Source: Candidatus Melainabacteria bacterium (GTDB lineage: Bacteria; Cyanobacteriota; Vampirovibrionia; Obscuribacterales; Obscuribacteraceae). From it: a DNA stretch of 64,000 bases. The position numbers were made by a program, and so were the translations under genes. Numbering within the stretch: the first letter of the stretch is position 1; the number at the start of each line of letters is the position of its first letter. The DNA lies in NCBI GenBank assembly GCA_016716405.1, contig JADJWK010000003.1, positions 372,001-436,000 on the forward strand, given 5' to 3'. The notes beneath the pieces are model-generated. The model was not told the origin of the DNA. It searched no databases and saw only the letters and a list, made by a program, of their open reading frames with translations. Positions 24,334 through 32,974 of this stretch are shown here, piece after piece.

Positions 24334-25596
24334 TCAGATCTTATCAAGAATCTCCAGGGCTTTCTCTATCTGGTTGTCTGTGCTTCCTTCTCTCGAGCCT
24401 TCATCGAGCTCGAGAGAGCAGTCCGGCTCGACTCCTTTGCCCTCGATTCGCTCGCCGGCCACGGTGATGTCGAGGATGGCCAGATAGAGCGAGCACTTCG
24501 AATTGATCGGAAAGAGCCGCCCTGCCACGACCGCACCGGCGGTGGTGGTGCCGACGAGTTTCGCTCGACCGGTGTTTTTCAGGCTGAAAGCCAGAAGCTC
24601 TTTGCCGCTGCGGCTGCCCTCATTGATCAGAGCCACCATTGGACGATCGTAGAGCTCCTGCTCGCTGCTCGTCTTGCCATTTCTGTCGGTGGTCTTGAAG
24701 ACCGGATAGGCCTTTCGAGTGCGGTAGAACCAGTCCAGATCGTCCAGGCTGTTGCCGCCGTAGCCGTCGCGCAGATCGAAGATCAAGCCGTCGGTATGAA
24801 GGAGCCTGTCATGCAATAGCTCGATCAGGGCATCATGAGATTTCGAGCCTCCGCACCAGACATGGATATAGCCCAGCTTGCGTCCTTTTCTCTCGATGAT
24901 CCGGACGCTCTTTCTCATGGCTTCCACATAAGCGTCGTAGAGATCTTTCTTCTCCGGGGTAAGACTCAGCTCGCGGCGCTCTCCTCCCCTTTCGATTCTG
25001 ATCCGCAACCTTTTTCCCTGCCGGTTCAGAAAATCGACATAGCCTCTGTAAGGCGAGCCGTTTATCGAAATCATCCTGTCGCCGGGACGCAGTCCGGCAC
25101 GGTATGCCGGGCTGCCGTCCAGGACATAGCGGATCTCGTCTCTTTCTCTTTTCGGTCCGCCCGTGACAAGGCCAACGAATGCCACCGGGCCCCGCCCGAT
25201 TTTCTCCTTCGTGTCAGGTTTTTCGAAAGATCCGAAGAGGCTGTGGAGGAAATGGAAAATCTCATCGTTTATGGTGGCAAACTCGCAGTGGCTGGTTTCG
25301 AGCCTGGCAAGACAGCCGTTGAGGATATCGTGGAGAGTGGCCAGGTCCCGGCACTTCTCGAGCTTCTCGCGCGCCCCGGCAAAAGCCGGCTTCCAGACCT
25401 TTTCCAGTTTCTGCCGGTCGAAATAATTGTCCCGAACCAGGAGATCGACCTTTCGCCCGGTGGCGACAGCGAAATCCGGATCAATAGCCAGAGGGTTCTG
25501 GTTGAGGTCGTCAGCAAGGGCTGCTGTCTCGAGAAGGACAACGGAAAGCGCCAGGCGGAGGATGAGAAATAAAAGCGGAGACAGGGCGAGATTCAT
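24334..25596 (-). CDS. Exported S41-family peptidase (tail-specific protease-like) with PDZ
   Basis: 420 residues. Signal peptide ~1-28, an N-terminal helical region, a PDZ-like segment (GSPAYRAGLRPGDRMISING), then the S41 core (IFDLRDGYGGN and LINEGSRSGKELLAFSLKN). The Ser in the SRSGKE strand is present. The Lys of the usual G-x-x-T-x-G-K-G is not: here the segment reads GTTTAGAVVAG. It may therefore use a tricorn/IRBP-like active site or be inactive. It is probably periplasmic. Transcribed divergently from the AmpG-like transporter with only 21 bases between starts. Confidence 0.82.
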   Translation of the reverse strand: MNLALSPLLFLILRLALSVVLLETAALADDLNQNPLAIDPDFAVATGRKVDLLVRDNYFDRQKLEKVWKPAFAGAREKLEKCRDLATLHDILNGCLARLETSHCEFATINDEIFHFLHSLFGSFEKPDTKEKIGRGPVAFVGLVTGGPKRERDEIRYVLDGSPAYRAGLRPGDRMISINGSPYRGYVDFLNRQGKRLRIRIERGGERRELSLTPEKKDLYDAYVEAMRKSVRIIERKGRKLGYIHVWCGGSKSHDALIELLHDRLLHTDGLIFDLRDGYGGNSLDDLDWFYRTRKAYPVFKTTDRNGKTSSEQELYDRPMVALINEGSRSGKELLAFSLKNTGRAKLVGTTTAGAVVAGRLFPINSKCSLYLAILDITVAGERIEGKGVEPDCSLELDEGSREGSTDNQIEKALEILDKI

Positions 25597-25617
25597 TCAC
25601 TACACTATAACTTTAAG

Positions 25618-26988
25618 ATGCATGGAAATAGCAAGTTGTCAGTCCGACCTTCGGTGTATATCCCTACGCTATATTTTGCAGAGGGGCTCCCTTATACCAT
25701 GGTCAATCTCATGTCCGTGGTCTTCTATAAAAATCTCGGGGCGAGCAATAGTTTCATAGGCTGGGCGACGAGCTTTCTTTACCTGCCCTGGACCCTCAAA
25801 TTCCTCTGGTCTCCCCTTGTGGATGTGCGGAGCACGAAGAAGCGCTGGATCGTGGTGGCTCAGATGGTGCTGGCTGCTCTCTCTCTTCTTGCCGCAGCCG
25901 CTTGCTTCCTCGATAACGCTCTCTATGTCACCGTCGCCGTCTTTCTATTCCTGGCAATAGCCTCCGCCACCCATGATGTCGCCATCGACGGCTACTATAT
26001 GGATGTCCTGGATCGGGAGCAGCAGGCGTTTTTTGTGGGTATCAGAAATGCCGCATACAAGGTCGCCTGGCTCCTGGGCTCGGGCGGGTTGGTCTTTCTG
26101 GCGGGTAGTCTGGCGGAGTCCACTTCTCTGGGAGTGAAAGGCGGCTGGTTTGCAGCCTTCCTCTCCTGCTCTCTGATTTTTCTGGCCTGCTCTCTCCTTC
26201 ATATGAAGGTCCTGCCCGAGCCTGGCTCCGTCGGTCTCGACCAGGCCGATGAGAGTCCCGGCGAGAGTCCAGGAAAAGAGAGGGATCTGAGCCCGGGGAA
26301 ATTTCTTTCGATCTTCCTTTCGTATCTCGATCAGCCGCGCATCGTGGCGGTGGTGATTTATATTTTGATTTTCAGGGCCGGCGATGCCTTCATGCTCAAG
26401 ATGGCTCAACCCTTTCTTCTGGACAGTCCGGATAAAGGCGGGCTCGGCATCGCCACTTCCGAGGTGGGGATCATTTATGGCACTGTCGGAATGCTGTTCC
26501 TCCTCGTGGGCGGCATTTTTGGAGGCTGGCTGGTCTCCCGCTTCGGTCTCAGGAAGTGTCTTCTGCCGACGGCAGTGGTGCAAAACTTCGCCATCCTTCT
26601 CTATTACTGGCTGGCCATGCTCAATCCCGGCGGCGAAGGCATACTTTTCGGGGTCAACCTGAGCCAGGCCCTTGCCTCTGTCGGAGTGTCGGGGCGCTGG
26701 CTCGACGCGAGCCTGATTTTCACCACCCTGGTCAACTCTTTCGAGCAGTTCTCCTACGGGCTGGGGACCGCTGCCTATACGGTCTTTCTGCTGACGACAG
26801 TGAGGCGGGACTACAAGGCTGCTCATTATGCTATTGCTACGGCGCTAATGGCTCTGGGTCTGATGATCCCGGGGGCGGTGTCGGGCAATATCGCCGATGC
26901 GGTGGGCTACGAGAAGTTTTTTCTCTTCAGCTTCCTGGTGTCGATACCTGGTATCATCACTATTTTCTTCCTGCCGCTAGAGAAGTGA
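25618..26988 (+). CDS. MFS transporter, AmpG/PAT family
   Basis: 456-residue inner-membrane transporter with about twelve hydrophobic segments. YIPTLYFAEGLPYTMVN at the N terminus and KFLWSPLVD and HDVAIDGYYMD further in are typical of the peptide/acetyl-CoA/muropeptide (PAT/AmpG) group. A charged central loop (~residues 200-230) separates the two halves. It may import muropeptides or other peptides. The stop is one base before the aldo/keto reductase start, so the two are co-transcribed. The divergent S41 peptidase shares the short promoter region. Confidence 0.88.
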   Translation: MHGNSKLSVRPSVYIPTLYFAEGLPYTMVNLMSVVFYKNLGASNSFIGWATSFLYLPWTLKFLWSPLVDVRSTKKRWIVVAQMVLAALSLLAAAACFLDNALYVTVAVFLFLAIASATHDVAIDGYYMDVLDREQQAFFVGIRNAAYKVAWLLGSGGLVFLAGSLAESTSLGVKGGWFAAFLSCSLIFLACSLLHMKVLPEPGSVGLDQADESPGESPGKERDLSPGKFLSIFLSYLDQPRIVAVVIYILIFRAGDAFMLKMAQPFLLDSPDKGGLGIATSEVGIIYGTVGMLFLLVGGIFGGWLVSRFGLRKCLLPTAVVQNFAILLYYWLAMLNPGGEGILFGVNLSQALASVGVSGRWLDASLIFTTLVNSFEQFSYGLGTAAYTVFLLTTVRRDYKAAHYAIATALMALGLMIPGAVSGNIADAVGYEKFFLFSFLVSIPGIITIFFLPLEK

Positions 26989-26989
26989 G

Positions 26990-27958
26990 ATGCAATACCG
27001 AAAACTTGGCAAGTGGGGAGTCAGGGTCAGCGAGGTGGCTCTCGGAAGCTGGCTGACCTATGGCGGAGCGGTGGAGGAAGATGCATCGGTAAAACAGATC
27101 CGTCATGCCCTGGATAAAGGTATCAATTTCATCGATACTGCTAATGTCTACGCTCGCGGTCAGGCTGAGATCGTTGTCGGCCGGGCTCTGAAATGCATAA
27201 GGCGCGATCATGTCTTTCTCGCCAGCAAGGTCTTTTTCCCCATGGGGGACGGTCCCAACGACCGGGGGCTCTCTCGCAAGCATGTCTTCGAGCAATGCCA
27301 CGCGAGCTTGAAGCGTCTCGATACAGACTATATCGATCTCTACCAGTGCCACCGTTATGACGGCGATGTGCCGATGCTCGAGCTGGTGCGAGCCATGGAC
27401 GACCTCACCCGACAGGGAAAGATCCTCTACTGGGGAGTGAGCGAATGGCCGGCACCGGCTATCGAGGAGGCTGTTCGGGTCGCCGAATCGATTAATGCCA
27501 TGCCCCCGGTGTCCAACCAGCCCTGCTACAACATGCTCGTACGGGGAATCGAAGAAGAGGTGATTCCAGTATGCGCGGCCAACGGTCTCGGTCAGGTGGT
27601 CTTCTCGCCCCTGGCCCAGGGCGTGCTTACCGGCAAATACAAGCCCGGACAGCCCATACCCGAAGGTACCAGGGCTGCCGATGAGCGGATCAATATGTTT
27701 ATAATGTCGAACAATCTCGTATCCGATGAGATCCTCCGGCAGGTCGCCGAGCTGGTCAAGGTCGCCGATGAGATGGGCTGTACCATGGCTCAACTGGCTC
27801 TCGCCTGGATCTTGAGGCTCGAGGCGGTCTCCAGTGTCATATGCGGTGCGACCCGCCTGGAGCAGATTGACGACAATATCGAAGCTTCCGGGCTGGTTCT
27901 ATCCGATGAGGTTCTCAGAAAGATAGAGAGCCTTCTGAAGGTCGCCGTCAATAGATAG
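26990..27958 (+). CDS. Aldo/keto reductase, Kv-beta/YghZ-like
   Basis: 322-residue NADPH-dependent oxidoreductase. The AKR tetrad is visible: Asp and Tyr in FIDTANVYARGQAE, Lys in FLASKVFFP and His in YQCHRYD. The cofactor-binding end has FSPLAQGVLTGKY and a late ICGATRLEQIDDN. Sequence details (LGKWGVRVSEVALGSWLTYGG, cited only to about twenty residues) place it with potassium-channel-beta-like AKRs. Second gene of the transporter operon. The tail overlaps the convergent LRV-repeat gene by 11 bases. Confidence 0.92.
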   Translation: MQYRKLGKWGVRVSEVALGSWLTYGGAVEEDASVKQIRHALDKGINFIDTANVYARGQAEIVVGRALKCIRRDHVFLASKVFFPMGDGPNDRGLSRKHVFEQCHASLKRLDTDYIDLYQCHRYDGDVPMLELVRAMDDLTRQGKILYWGVSEWPAPAIEEAVRVAESINAMPPVSNQPCYNMLVRGIEEEVIPVCAANGLGQVVFSPLAQGVLTGKYKPGQPIPEGTRAADERINMFIMSNNLVSDEILRQVAELVKVADEMGCTMAQLALAWILRLEAVSSVICGATRLEQIDDNIEASGLVLSDEVLRKIESLLKVAVNR

Positions 27959-28430
27959 GCAGGGCTGCCGGCTGGAGCGTTCCTGTGTAAGGGATGAGCT
28001 CTATTACTTCGGTATTGACGCGCTTTCTCTTAGTTTCTTGCGAGGCTCGCTCGAGGGTGCTCGAAGCCCGGGATGCCACCCAGGGATTCTCGTCCAGGGC
28101 GAGATTGTCCAGAATCTCTGCCGGCAGGTTGGGGTTTTCCGCCAGGCTGAAACGAACGTCAGGATGCTCGTCTTCGGCGAGCTTCTCGATTACCGCAAAG
28201 GGTGCTTTGTGATTTCTCCCCACCGCCATCCGGATGTCATGATCTTCATGGCTTGAAAGGTTCACGAGAGTGTAGAAGGGCGTGCTCTCGTTTTCGGCTA
28301 TGTACTCGAGCAGTCTCTTGCACGTGCTGGCAGCCGCCATACTGCCCAGATGCCGAGATTCCGTCTCCGGGTCGGCAGCGATCAAATAGTCGATAATTCC
28401 ATGCTCTGCCGAGTTCTGTCTGAATTGCAT
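27948..28430 (-). CDS. Leucine-rich-repeat-variant (LRV/HEAT-like) protein
   Basis: 160-residue soluble repeat protein. Three to four ~24-residue helical repeats are seen, such as HDIRMAVGRNHKAP and DVRFSLAENPNLPAEILDNL, the pattern of LRV repeats (V-R-x-x-L-A-x-N-P-x-x-P). No Cys cluster precedes them, unlike nitrogen-fixation LRV proteins. Probably a protein-interaction scaffold; partner unknown. The C-terminal tail is basic, then hydrophobic. Confidence 0.75.
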   Translation of the reverse strand: MQFRQNSAEHGIIDYLIAADPETESRHLGSMAAASTCKRLLEYIAENESTPFYTLVNLSSHEDHDIRMAVGRNHKAPFAVIEKLAEDEHPDVRFSLAENPNLPAEILDNLALDENPWVASRASSTLERASQETKRKRVNTEVIELIPYTGTLQPAALPIY

Positions 28431-28516
28431 ATTGTTTTTTCCCCCTGTATCTCCTCTATCACCAGTCCCTCCAATGCTGTCTACACGAATACGGGGGAAA
28501 TTGGACAGGCGCGGGG

Positions 28517-28852
28517 CTATTTTGCCAGTCTGGCTATGCAGTTGATCTGATCTTTCATGGAGTCCATCAATTCCTGAAATCTGTCGGGATCGGTAGCCTG
28601 CTCCAGGACCCAGGCCGAAGCGAGAAGATCCCCGGCATAGATAGATGTGGCCAGGCTTTTCATCCGTTCAAGGAGCTCTCTGATCTCTGAGGCGTCGCCA
28701 CGCTCGATTGATTCGTCCAGGTCTTTGATGAGCCGGTCGGAGCTGCGGATGAATCGCTCCAGCACCGCCTGCCGGTGCTCGCGACCGTAGGCTTTGTCGA
28801 TGAAAGTCAGAAAGCTCGTCTCGAGCGACTGTTTGTTTTCTGGTCCGGCCAT
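28517..28852 (-). CDS. Small helical protein, possibly Hpt-like without the phospho-His
   Basis: 111 residues, all-helical in appearance. RFIRSSDRLIKDLDESIERG followed by LLERMKSLATSIYAGDLLA aligns by eye with the histidine phosphotransfer four-helix bundle, in which A-H-x-L-K-G-x-A would fall on L-E-R-M-K-S-L-A. The phospho-accepting His is replaced by Glu. This is a weak fold guess, not a family match. The gene is real by composition and ends close to its neighbours on the same strand. Confidence 0.6.
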   Translation of the reverse strand: MAGPENKQSLETSFLTFIDKAYGREHRQAVLERFIRSSDRLIKDLDESIERGDASEIRELLERMKSLATSIYAGDLLASAWVLEQATDPDRFQELMDSMKDQINCIARLAK

Positions 28853-28932
28853 GGCAAGTCTGGCAGGCGCCCCCTTAAGACCTATGCCCGCTTCGGCGGC
28901 AGCGATACCGGATTTCTATGAACCGGGACCGC

Positions 28933-29427
28933 TCAGCTGAGACTCTCTACAATTTCCCGGACGACCTCCGCAAGAGTCCTGTCTGCATCGACGGTGAGGG
29001 CTCCTTCGGGCTCCTCGAGCGTGGAGAGCTGGCTTTCGAGCAGAGCCGGGTTCATGTATTCATGCTCGCGGGCTGCCAGGCGCGAGGCGATTACTGCCGG
29101 AGTCGCTTTCAGATAGACGAAAACCGCCGGATCCTCCGGACGGACAAGCAGATCCCGGTAAGAAGCCTTGAGAGCGGAGCAGGCGAGGACCAGGGATTTT
29201 TCAGCCCGGAGGCTGGCGACAATGAGCTGGCGTAAGGCTTCGAGCCAGGGCTTTCGGTCTTCGTCGGTGAGGGCGATCCCCCGGCGCATCTTCTCTTTGT
29301 TGGCCGGGGGATGAAACCAGTCGGCGTCCTGGTATTCGATGGCCAGGGTCTTGCTCAGGGACTCCGCTACGGCGCTTTTACCGCACCCGGAGACACCCAT
29401 AATAATCAAGATCTGCTTGTTTAGCAT
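28933..29427 (-). CDS. gntK: Gluconokinase
   Basis: 164-residue cytosolic kinase phosphorylating gluconate to 6-phosphogluconate, feeding the pentose-phosphate or Entner-Doudoroff pathway. P-loop IMGVSGCGKSAVAE, then the substrate region DADWFHPPANKEKM, LTDEDRKPWL and LACSALKASYRDLLR-like LACSALKASYRDLLV are all typical. Length is normal. No gnt transporter or regulator adjoins it. It diverges from the secreted protein gene at 29514. Confidence 0.93.
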   Translation of the reverse strand: MLNKQILIIMGVSGCGKSAVAESLSKTLAIEYQDADWFHPPANKEKMRRGIALTDEDRKPWLEALRQLIVASLRAEKSLVLACSALKASYRDLLVRPEDPAVFVYLKATPAVIASRLAAREHEYMNPALLESQLSTLEEPEGALTVDADRTLAEVVREIVESLS

Positions 29428-29513
29428 AGTAGCGAGCAGGGGTAAGAAATATTGAGTATTCTAGTAGAGTCGCACCATATTTAGTGTGGACTATCCGACC
29501 AGCAGGTGATTTT

Positions 29514-30932
29514 ATGCGATCGAGGAAGATACAGGCGATTCTCTCCCTGAGCGTTCTTCTGACATCGCCGCTTGCCGGTCTCGCCCAGAGCGCGCCGGGA
29601 GAGCCCGTCAAGAATATTCTCGCTCCGGCTCAGCCCATCTTGCCTGTGGGCAAGACCGCCGGCTCAGTAGAGAGCAAAGATTCTTCGGTCAAGCCCGGAG
29701 CGGACCCGAGCCCATCCACAGAGGCTGCCGGCAAGGGCGATAGTCCCCCTGAGGTGGAGGACTCCCAGCCCGAGCCGGTGAATTCTCTTGATGAGGTGCA
29801 GAGAAAGCTCGACGAGATGCTCGAGATTCAAAAGCAGAAAAAGGAAGAAGAGGCGAAGCGGACCCAGGAAAAGAGCCCGCAGCAAGCCGGCAAGGAGCCG
29901 GCAAAGGCCGAGACCAGGAAGAAGAGCCCGCAGCTATTCGGACGAATCGAGCAAATCGCCGCCGAGGGCGACGTCAAGATGCCGAAGCTGCAGGCGATGA
30001 CCCCGCAGCTCGATCCCCGGGACAAGCGGCTGCAGGCCCAGGTGGACGAGACCATGTATTCCGGAACCATCGCCAAGCAGTTCCCCACCGAGTTCCAGGG
30101 ACAGTGGGGAGGCGTTCTCCAGATCTGGAGCTATGCCTACAGCCCCCTCTATGTGCAGATGGACCGGGCCCAGGTGGTTCAGAGCGCCAAGATCTTGCAG
30201 AAAGGAAGATCGGGCAATGTCAATTTCAATTTCCGCAAAGACCGGTTCAATCGGATTGCTCTAGAGCCGGCAGCGGTCCTGCTCTCGGTGCCCATGAAAG
30301 ATCTCAACTCTTACGATCAAATGATGGCGGGCGGCATGAGCAGCCAGCTAGGACCATTTGCCGGCTCTTTCCAGCAGGTCATGGCGGGGATGGAAGTCCC
30401 GGCGATTAAAATTTATTTTGGCGAGGCCGCCACCGACGGCGTGATGCAGAAAGGCGTGTCAGGCAACCAGTTTCGCCAGACTGTTGTGCGCAATACCATC
30501 CGGCAGCTCTCCGCCGATGTAGTCGAGCAGCAGATCATGACCCGCGCCCAGGACAAAGTCGCCAGCACCGGCAAGGTCAATACCTATTTCGACGAATCGG
30601 TGATGCGCTTCAAGCGGCTCAATTACGGAAAGCTTTATGTCACTGCCGCTTCGGTCAAATATGACAGCAAGGGACGCTATCTCTCCAAGCTGATCATGTA
30701 TGGGACCGTCGACAAAGGCCGCCTGGTTCAGACCGACCCCATGTCGGACATGAACAAAATGATGGGCAGCATGACCAACCTCCAGCAACTCCAGGGCATG
30801 TTCGGAGGAGGGGCTCCGGGGCAGCCGGTGAATACCAGGACGATTCCGGGCGGCATACCGCAGATGCCTGCCATGCCGAATGGTTTCAATCCGTATGACA
30901 TTCTTAAGAAAATGAATCAGCAACCGCATTAG
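29514..30932 (+). CDS. Exported hypothetical protein with low-complexity linker
   Basis: 472 residues from ATG 29514, with AGCAGGTG upstream. Signal peptide ~1-25 (AILSLSVLLTSPLAGLAQ). A Pro/Ser/Glu/Lys-rich disordered stretch (~30-155) includes a short coiled coil (DEVQRKLDEMLEIQKQKKEE). A folded domain follows at ~165-420 (FQGQWGGVLQIWSYAYSPLY, VMRFKRLNYGKLYVTAASVK). The tail is Met/Gly/Pro-rich. No family recognised. It is likely periplasmic or secreted. The HEAT-repeat gene follows 19 bases later on the same strand. Confidence 0.78.
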   Translation: MRSRKIQAILSLSVLLTSPLAGLAQSAPGEPVKNILAPAQPILPVGKTAGSVESKDSSVKPGADPSPSTEAAGKGDSPPEVEDSQPEPVNSLDEVQRKLDEMLEIQKQKKEEEAKRTQEKSPQQAGKEPAKAETRKKSPQLFGRIEQIAAEGDVKMPKLQAMTPQLDPRDKRLQAQVDETMYSGTIAKQFPTEFQGQWGGVLQIWSYAYSPLYVQMDRAQVVQSAKILQKGRSGNVNFNFRKDRFNRIALEPAAVLLSVPMKDLNSYDQMMAGGMSSQLGPFAGSFQQVMAGMEVPAIKIYFGEAATDGVMQKGVSGNQFRQTVVRNTIRQLSADVVEQQIMTRAQDKVASTGKVNTYFDESVMRFKRLNYGKLYVTAASVKYDSKGRYLSKLIMYGTVDKGRLVQTDPMSDMNKMMGSMTNLQQLQGMFGGGAPGQPVNTRTIPGGIPQMPAMPNGFNPYDILKKMNQQPH

Positions 30933-30951
30933 GAAGTATAGAATTTCCTTT

Positions 30952-31470
30952 ATGAATCTGGATTCTCTAGTCGAATTCGTCGATGACATGATCGTGCAGA
31001 ACGATTACCCGGGCTTCGAGCCCCGGGCGCTGAAGATTGGTTTGCCCGAATCCTTTAACAAGAGCGGGGCGAAAATTTTCGGACAGGCTCTCAAACACGA
31101 CAATATCTATGTCCGTCTTGCCGCCCTGCGCTGGTTCCAGGAGAAGCCCGGATTGATGCGTCCCTATTTCCGGTTAATCACCGATTTTCTCGGCGACTCC
31201 GATTCTTTTATCAAACAGGAGTCGATCCTCTGTTTTGAGCGTTGCGGCGCTTGCAACGAGGAGACTGTGATAAAAATTTCCAGATTGCTTTGCGACAGTG
31301 ATGTCGATGTTCGCAAAGCCGCCGCCAAAGCCTGTGGAAAGATTGCAAGCAAGCTCAAGATCAAAGAGGGCGAGGTCGTGGAAGCGCTCCGGCAGGCAGC
31401 TTCGGAAGGAGACAGCCAGGTTCGCTTCAAAGCCGAGAAGGCCCTCCGAAAGATAGGCGTCTACGACTGA
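30952..31470 (+). CDS. HEAT-repeat protein
   Basis: 172-residue soluble helical repeat protein. Four HEAT-like units are visible: NIYVRLAALRWFQEKP, DSFIKQESILCFERCG, DVDVRKAAAKACGKIAS and DSQVRFKAEKALRKIG. Such folds bind other proteins or act as bilin-lyase-like scaffolds in cyanobacteria. Likely co-transcribed with the exported protein before it. Convergent with the next gene, overlapping by ten bases. Confidence 0.8.
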   Translation: MNLDSLVEFVDDMIVQNDYPGFEPRALKIGLPESFNKSGAKIFGQALKHDNIYVRLAALRWFQEKPGLMRPYFRLITDFLGDSDSFIKQESILCFERCGACNEETVIKISRLLCDSDVDVRKAAAKACGKIASKLKIKEGEVVEALRQAASEGDSQVRFKAEKALRKIGVYD

Positions 31471-31895
31471 TTCAGATTCTGCTCTGCTTTCGCCAGGCGC
31501 TCTTCGAGCCGGTGCTCGTTGATCAGTCTGCCATAGAACTCATGCTCGAAATACTGCTCGAGAAAATTCCAGTCATAGCGAATCATCTTCAGGAGGGAGC
31601 CGATTACCTCGTTGACTTCAGAGGCAAGCCCGGTCAGCTCATTCAGGGGCTCTCCGGTCCTCTCCGGTGACAGGTTCTGATTCGGATCGGCAAGTTTGCC
31701 GTACAGAGATTGCCGGACTGTGCAGATTCGTACGGCCAGGCGCAGCAGATAACGCCTGATCATTTTCTCTTCCAGGGTGGCGCGTTTTTCCAGGAGGGAG
31801 AGAATTGTCTCATCGATCAGGTCGGCAGCGGCGCTCAGGCTCTTGACCGTTTCGAGAACCGCTTGCGGGGCGTCTGATCGTATCTGTTCCGACAT
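31461..31895 (-). CDS. Hypothetical helical protein
   Basis: 144 residues from ATG 31895 (MSEQIRSD), almost entirely helical and charged (LLEKRATLEEKMIRRYLLRL, HRLEERLAKAEQNLNQS). An ATG at 31919 would add eight residues but would place its ribosome-binding region inside the terminator hairpin at 31918-31957. No family recognised and no membrane segment. Confidence 0.65.
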   Translation of the reverse strand: MSEQIRSDAPQAVLETVKSLSAAADLIDETILSLLEKRATLEEKMIRRYLLRLAVRICTVRQSLYGKLADPNQNLSPERTGEPLNELTGLASEVNEVIGSLLKMIRYDWNFLEQYFEHEFYGRLINEHRLEERLAKAEQNLNQS

Positions 31896-31917
31896 GGCCC
31901 AAGTATATGACTTTTCC

Positions 31918-31957
31918 ATAGAAAAATCCGCTGCGGGCTTTTGCCTGCAGCGGATTT
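31918..31957 (-). terminator. Rho-independent terminator of the RHH regulator gene
   Basis: A 15-bp stem with a single G-U pair: on the plus strand AAATCCGCTGCGGGC, loop TTTT, GCCTGCAGCGGATTT (31924-31957). Read on the minus strand it is followed by TTTTTC, so it terminates transcripts coming from 32247-32041. Confidence 0.8.
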
Positions 31958-32040
31958 CGATTGCTGTTTCAGTCGGACCGGTGTCTGGAGGAAAGTACGA
32001 GAGGAAAGGACTTCGGCTGCTCAGGACCCGGATTGACTGA

Positions 32041-32247
32041 TCAAGTAATGCTGGGGGTAAGAGGCTTCTCGGAAGCTTCCATGGTTGTTACTTGAAGCTG
32101 GGCACCTTGTGTGCGTCTGAAGTTGTCCAGATAACGGCGCAGAGCTTCTCTTATCAGGTCGGATCTGGTCCGGTGCTCACACTTGGCGATAAAGTCTACC
32201 TGTTCCAGCATGGCAGGGGGCAATGCGATCAGTACTTTCTTAGGCAT
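32041..32247 (-). CDS. Ribbon-helix-helix (CopG/Arc-type) regulator
   Basis: 68 residues: an N-terminal strand KKVLIALPPAMLEQVDFIA followed by RTRSDLIREALRRYLDNF, the classic RHH DNA-binding pattern. A short polar tail follows. No toxin gene lies beside it, so it may be a free-standing repressor rather than an antitoxin. It has its own terminator and a possible operator (32284-32317). Confidence 0.88.
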   Translation of the reverse strand: MPKKVLIALPPAMLEQVDFIAKCEHRTRSDLIREALRRYLDNFRRTQGAQLQVTTMEASEKPLTPSIT

Positions 32248-32283
32248 AGGGTATTGTTCCTCACAACGGCAAAGTAATTCTTA

Positions 32284-32317
32284 TGGACTACTTGATGACG
32301 GATATATAAGCAGTCCA
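32284..32317. promoter_or_regulatory. Possible operator/promoter of the RHH gene
   Basis: Inverted repeat TGGACT ... AGTCCA with a 22-base centre that contains a TATATA -10-like element on the minus strand, 37-70 bases before the RHH start. Spacing suits autorepression by a ribbon-helix-helix dimer pair. This is inference from position only. Confidence 0.3.
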
Positions 32318-32974
32318 ATTTGTGACACGGCTCTTAACAAAGAGTCACCGCGAGTCTGGTGGCAGCGGGATCAATCAACCACCGTCGATGGGTATAAACT
32401 TTACACACCAAAATCGATATCGTAAAGGTCCGAAAGGGGCATAAATGCTCAATTTAGGTTGAAACTGCATAAAAGCTTTTTTTGAAACTCCAAAAGGCTA
32501 CTCTGGTAAGAATCAGACAGCAAGCCGGGTTATAAGTAAGACAAATATATACACAAAGCTATCATCTTGGGACATACAAATTTTTGTTCAAATCGGTCAA
32601 TTCTGTGCTAGTCGGTGTGAGCTTTTACACATTCGATTAGTACTACAAGTCATACCAGAAGAACGAGAGCCCTGAAGCTGCGCCGGTCCTGAAAGTGAGT
32701 CGCGGTAAGGGTTTTCGGCGGCGGTTCCGGGGCGGGAATCGAAAGAAAAACAAAAGAGGATTCTTTATTTTCTCTGGTGATTTTTTTTTACAGCGGATCC
32801 CGGAAGAGCTATCTGGGGAGTGTCTTGTGCTGGTATCAAATATGGTGCAAGCCTGAAGATGCCGCGCTTGTTCGTTCTCGAGGTCCGTGTCGAAATTGTA
32901 AAACAAAAGAAGCGCCGGCTGACCGTTTGACCGGATTTGTTGGAAGATCGAGTTCTCTGAGTGGAGATCCGGTC
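32318..32974. other. AT-richer intergenic region without a supported gene
   Basis: About 660 bases between the RHH gene and exonuclease III, visibly richer in A/T than the flanks up to ~32640. Open frames here are short, and the frame extending exonuclease III upstream to 32777 is not conserved-looking. Homopolymer T runs occur (32484 and 32785 areas). I see no tRNA, no strong hairpin terminator and no repeat. It may be relic or regulatory sequence. Confidence 0.5.

Noticed and set aside
32041..32247. RHH gene as antitoxin of a type II pair
   Set aside because: No small toxin frame adjoins; the gene is closed by its own terminator on one side and non-coding sequence on the other.
32777..32974. 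N-terminal extension of exonuclease III
   Set aside because: The extension contains no family sequence, while the ATG at 32975 has a well-placed ribosome site and begins the conserved domain.
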